Assembly (NCBI GenBank): GCA_029261305.1
Contig: JAJDBO010000139.1
Location: 1 to 13,281 of the forward strand
Direction of reading: 5' to 3'
Source of the DNA: Nitrospirales bacterium
GTDB lineage: Bacteria > Nitrospirota > Nitrospiria > Nitrospirales > UBA8639
Length of the DNA stretch: 13,281 nt
Shown: positions 13,224 through 13,281 of the stretch, piece by piece
Layout of the letters: every line of letters starts with the position of its first letter
Position numbering within the stretch: the stretch's first letter is position 1
Position numbers and translations under genes: made by a program
Notes under the pieces: generated by a model
The model's input: only the letters and a program-made list of their open reading frames with translations
Database searches by the model: none
What the model was told of the DNA's origin: nothing

Positions 13224-13281
13224 TTTCCAGTCCAGTTTAGGCCAATCGTTTGGTACTGGTAAAGATCGGGGCGTAAGTTCG

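Overview
The window looks like chromosome of a Gram-negative bacterium of moderate G+C. It carries a lipobox lipoprotein, remnants of TolC-type outer-membrane efflux genes and a UPF0014/FetB-type inner-membrane permease. The overall gene flavour suggests Nitrospira or a relative, but this is an impression and not a placement by marker gene. Nine of the ten intact genes belong to recognisable families. No rRNA, tRNA, CRISPR array or complete insertion sequence was seen.

Layout. (1) 1-1371: a radical SAM/SPASM enzyme, open at the left edge. Its TGA stop is followed in the same frame by 50 more coding-like codons. (2) 1441-5931: a lipid-flavoured block. It holds a phospholipase A2-like lipoprotein and, upstream on the same strand, a tight three-gene operon: monomeric sarcosine oxidase-like flavoenzyme, PmtA-like phospholipid N-methyltransferase, and DUF676/lipase-like alpha/beta hydrolase. 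A divergent two-helix membrane protein of unknown function faces the operon. From about 2.2 to 6.1 kb the DNA is clearly more AT-rich than the rest, which suggests acquired material. (3) 6077-10454: central carbon metabolism. A histidine-phosphatase/6-phosphofructokinase fusion and a pyruvate kinase diverge from a 251-bp control region. The pair is bracketed by two decayed copies, in direct orientation, of the 3' end of a TolC-like gene. The right copy abuts a 117-bp element with inverted terminal repeats. (4) 10651-13129: a self-inhibited-type Fic AMP-transferase whose promoter and start codon lie in a near-perfect palindrome, an orphan FetB-like permease, and a small conserved protein of unknown function with ACT-like character. 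A 38-bp intergenic repeat occurs at both 2029 and 13186.

How the genes may work together. The operon at 2270-4962 combines adding methyl groups to an amine (PmtA-like), oxidative removal of N-methyl groups (sarcosine oxidase-like), and ester hydrolysis (lipase-like). A phospholipase A2-like protein lies just downstream. Together these could remodel a membrane aminolipid; this is inference from families and linkage. The PFK fusion and pyruvate kinase are the two irreversible steps of lower-direction glycolysis and are probably co-controlled from their shared intergenic region. The strongest candidates for something undescribed are the FBPase-2-like phosphatase joined to a PFK-1-type kinase with altered active-site residues, the lipid/N-methyl operon with its divergent membrane partner, and the palindrome-controlled, apparently leaderless Fic gene.
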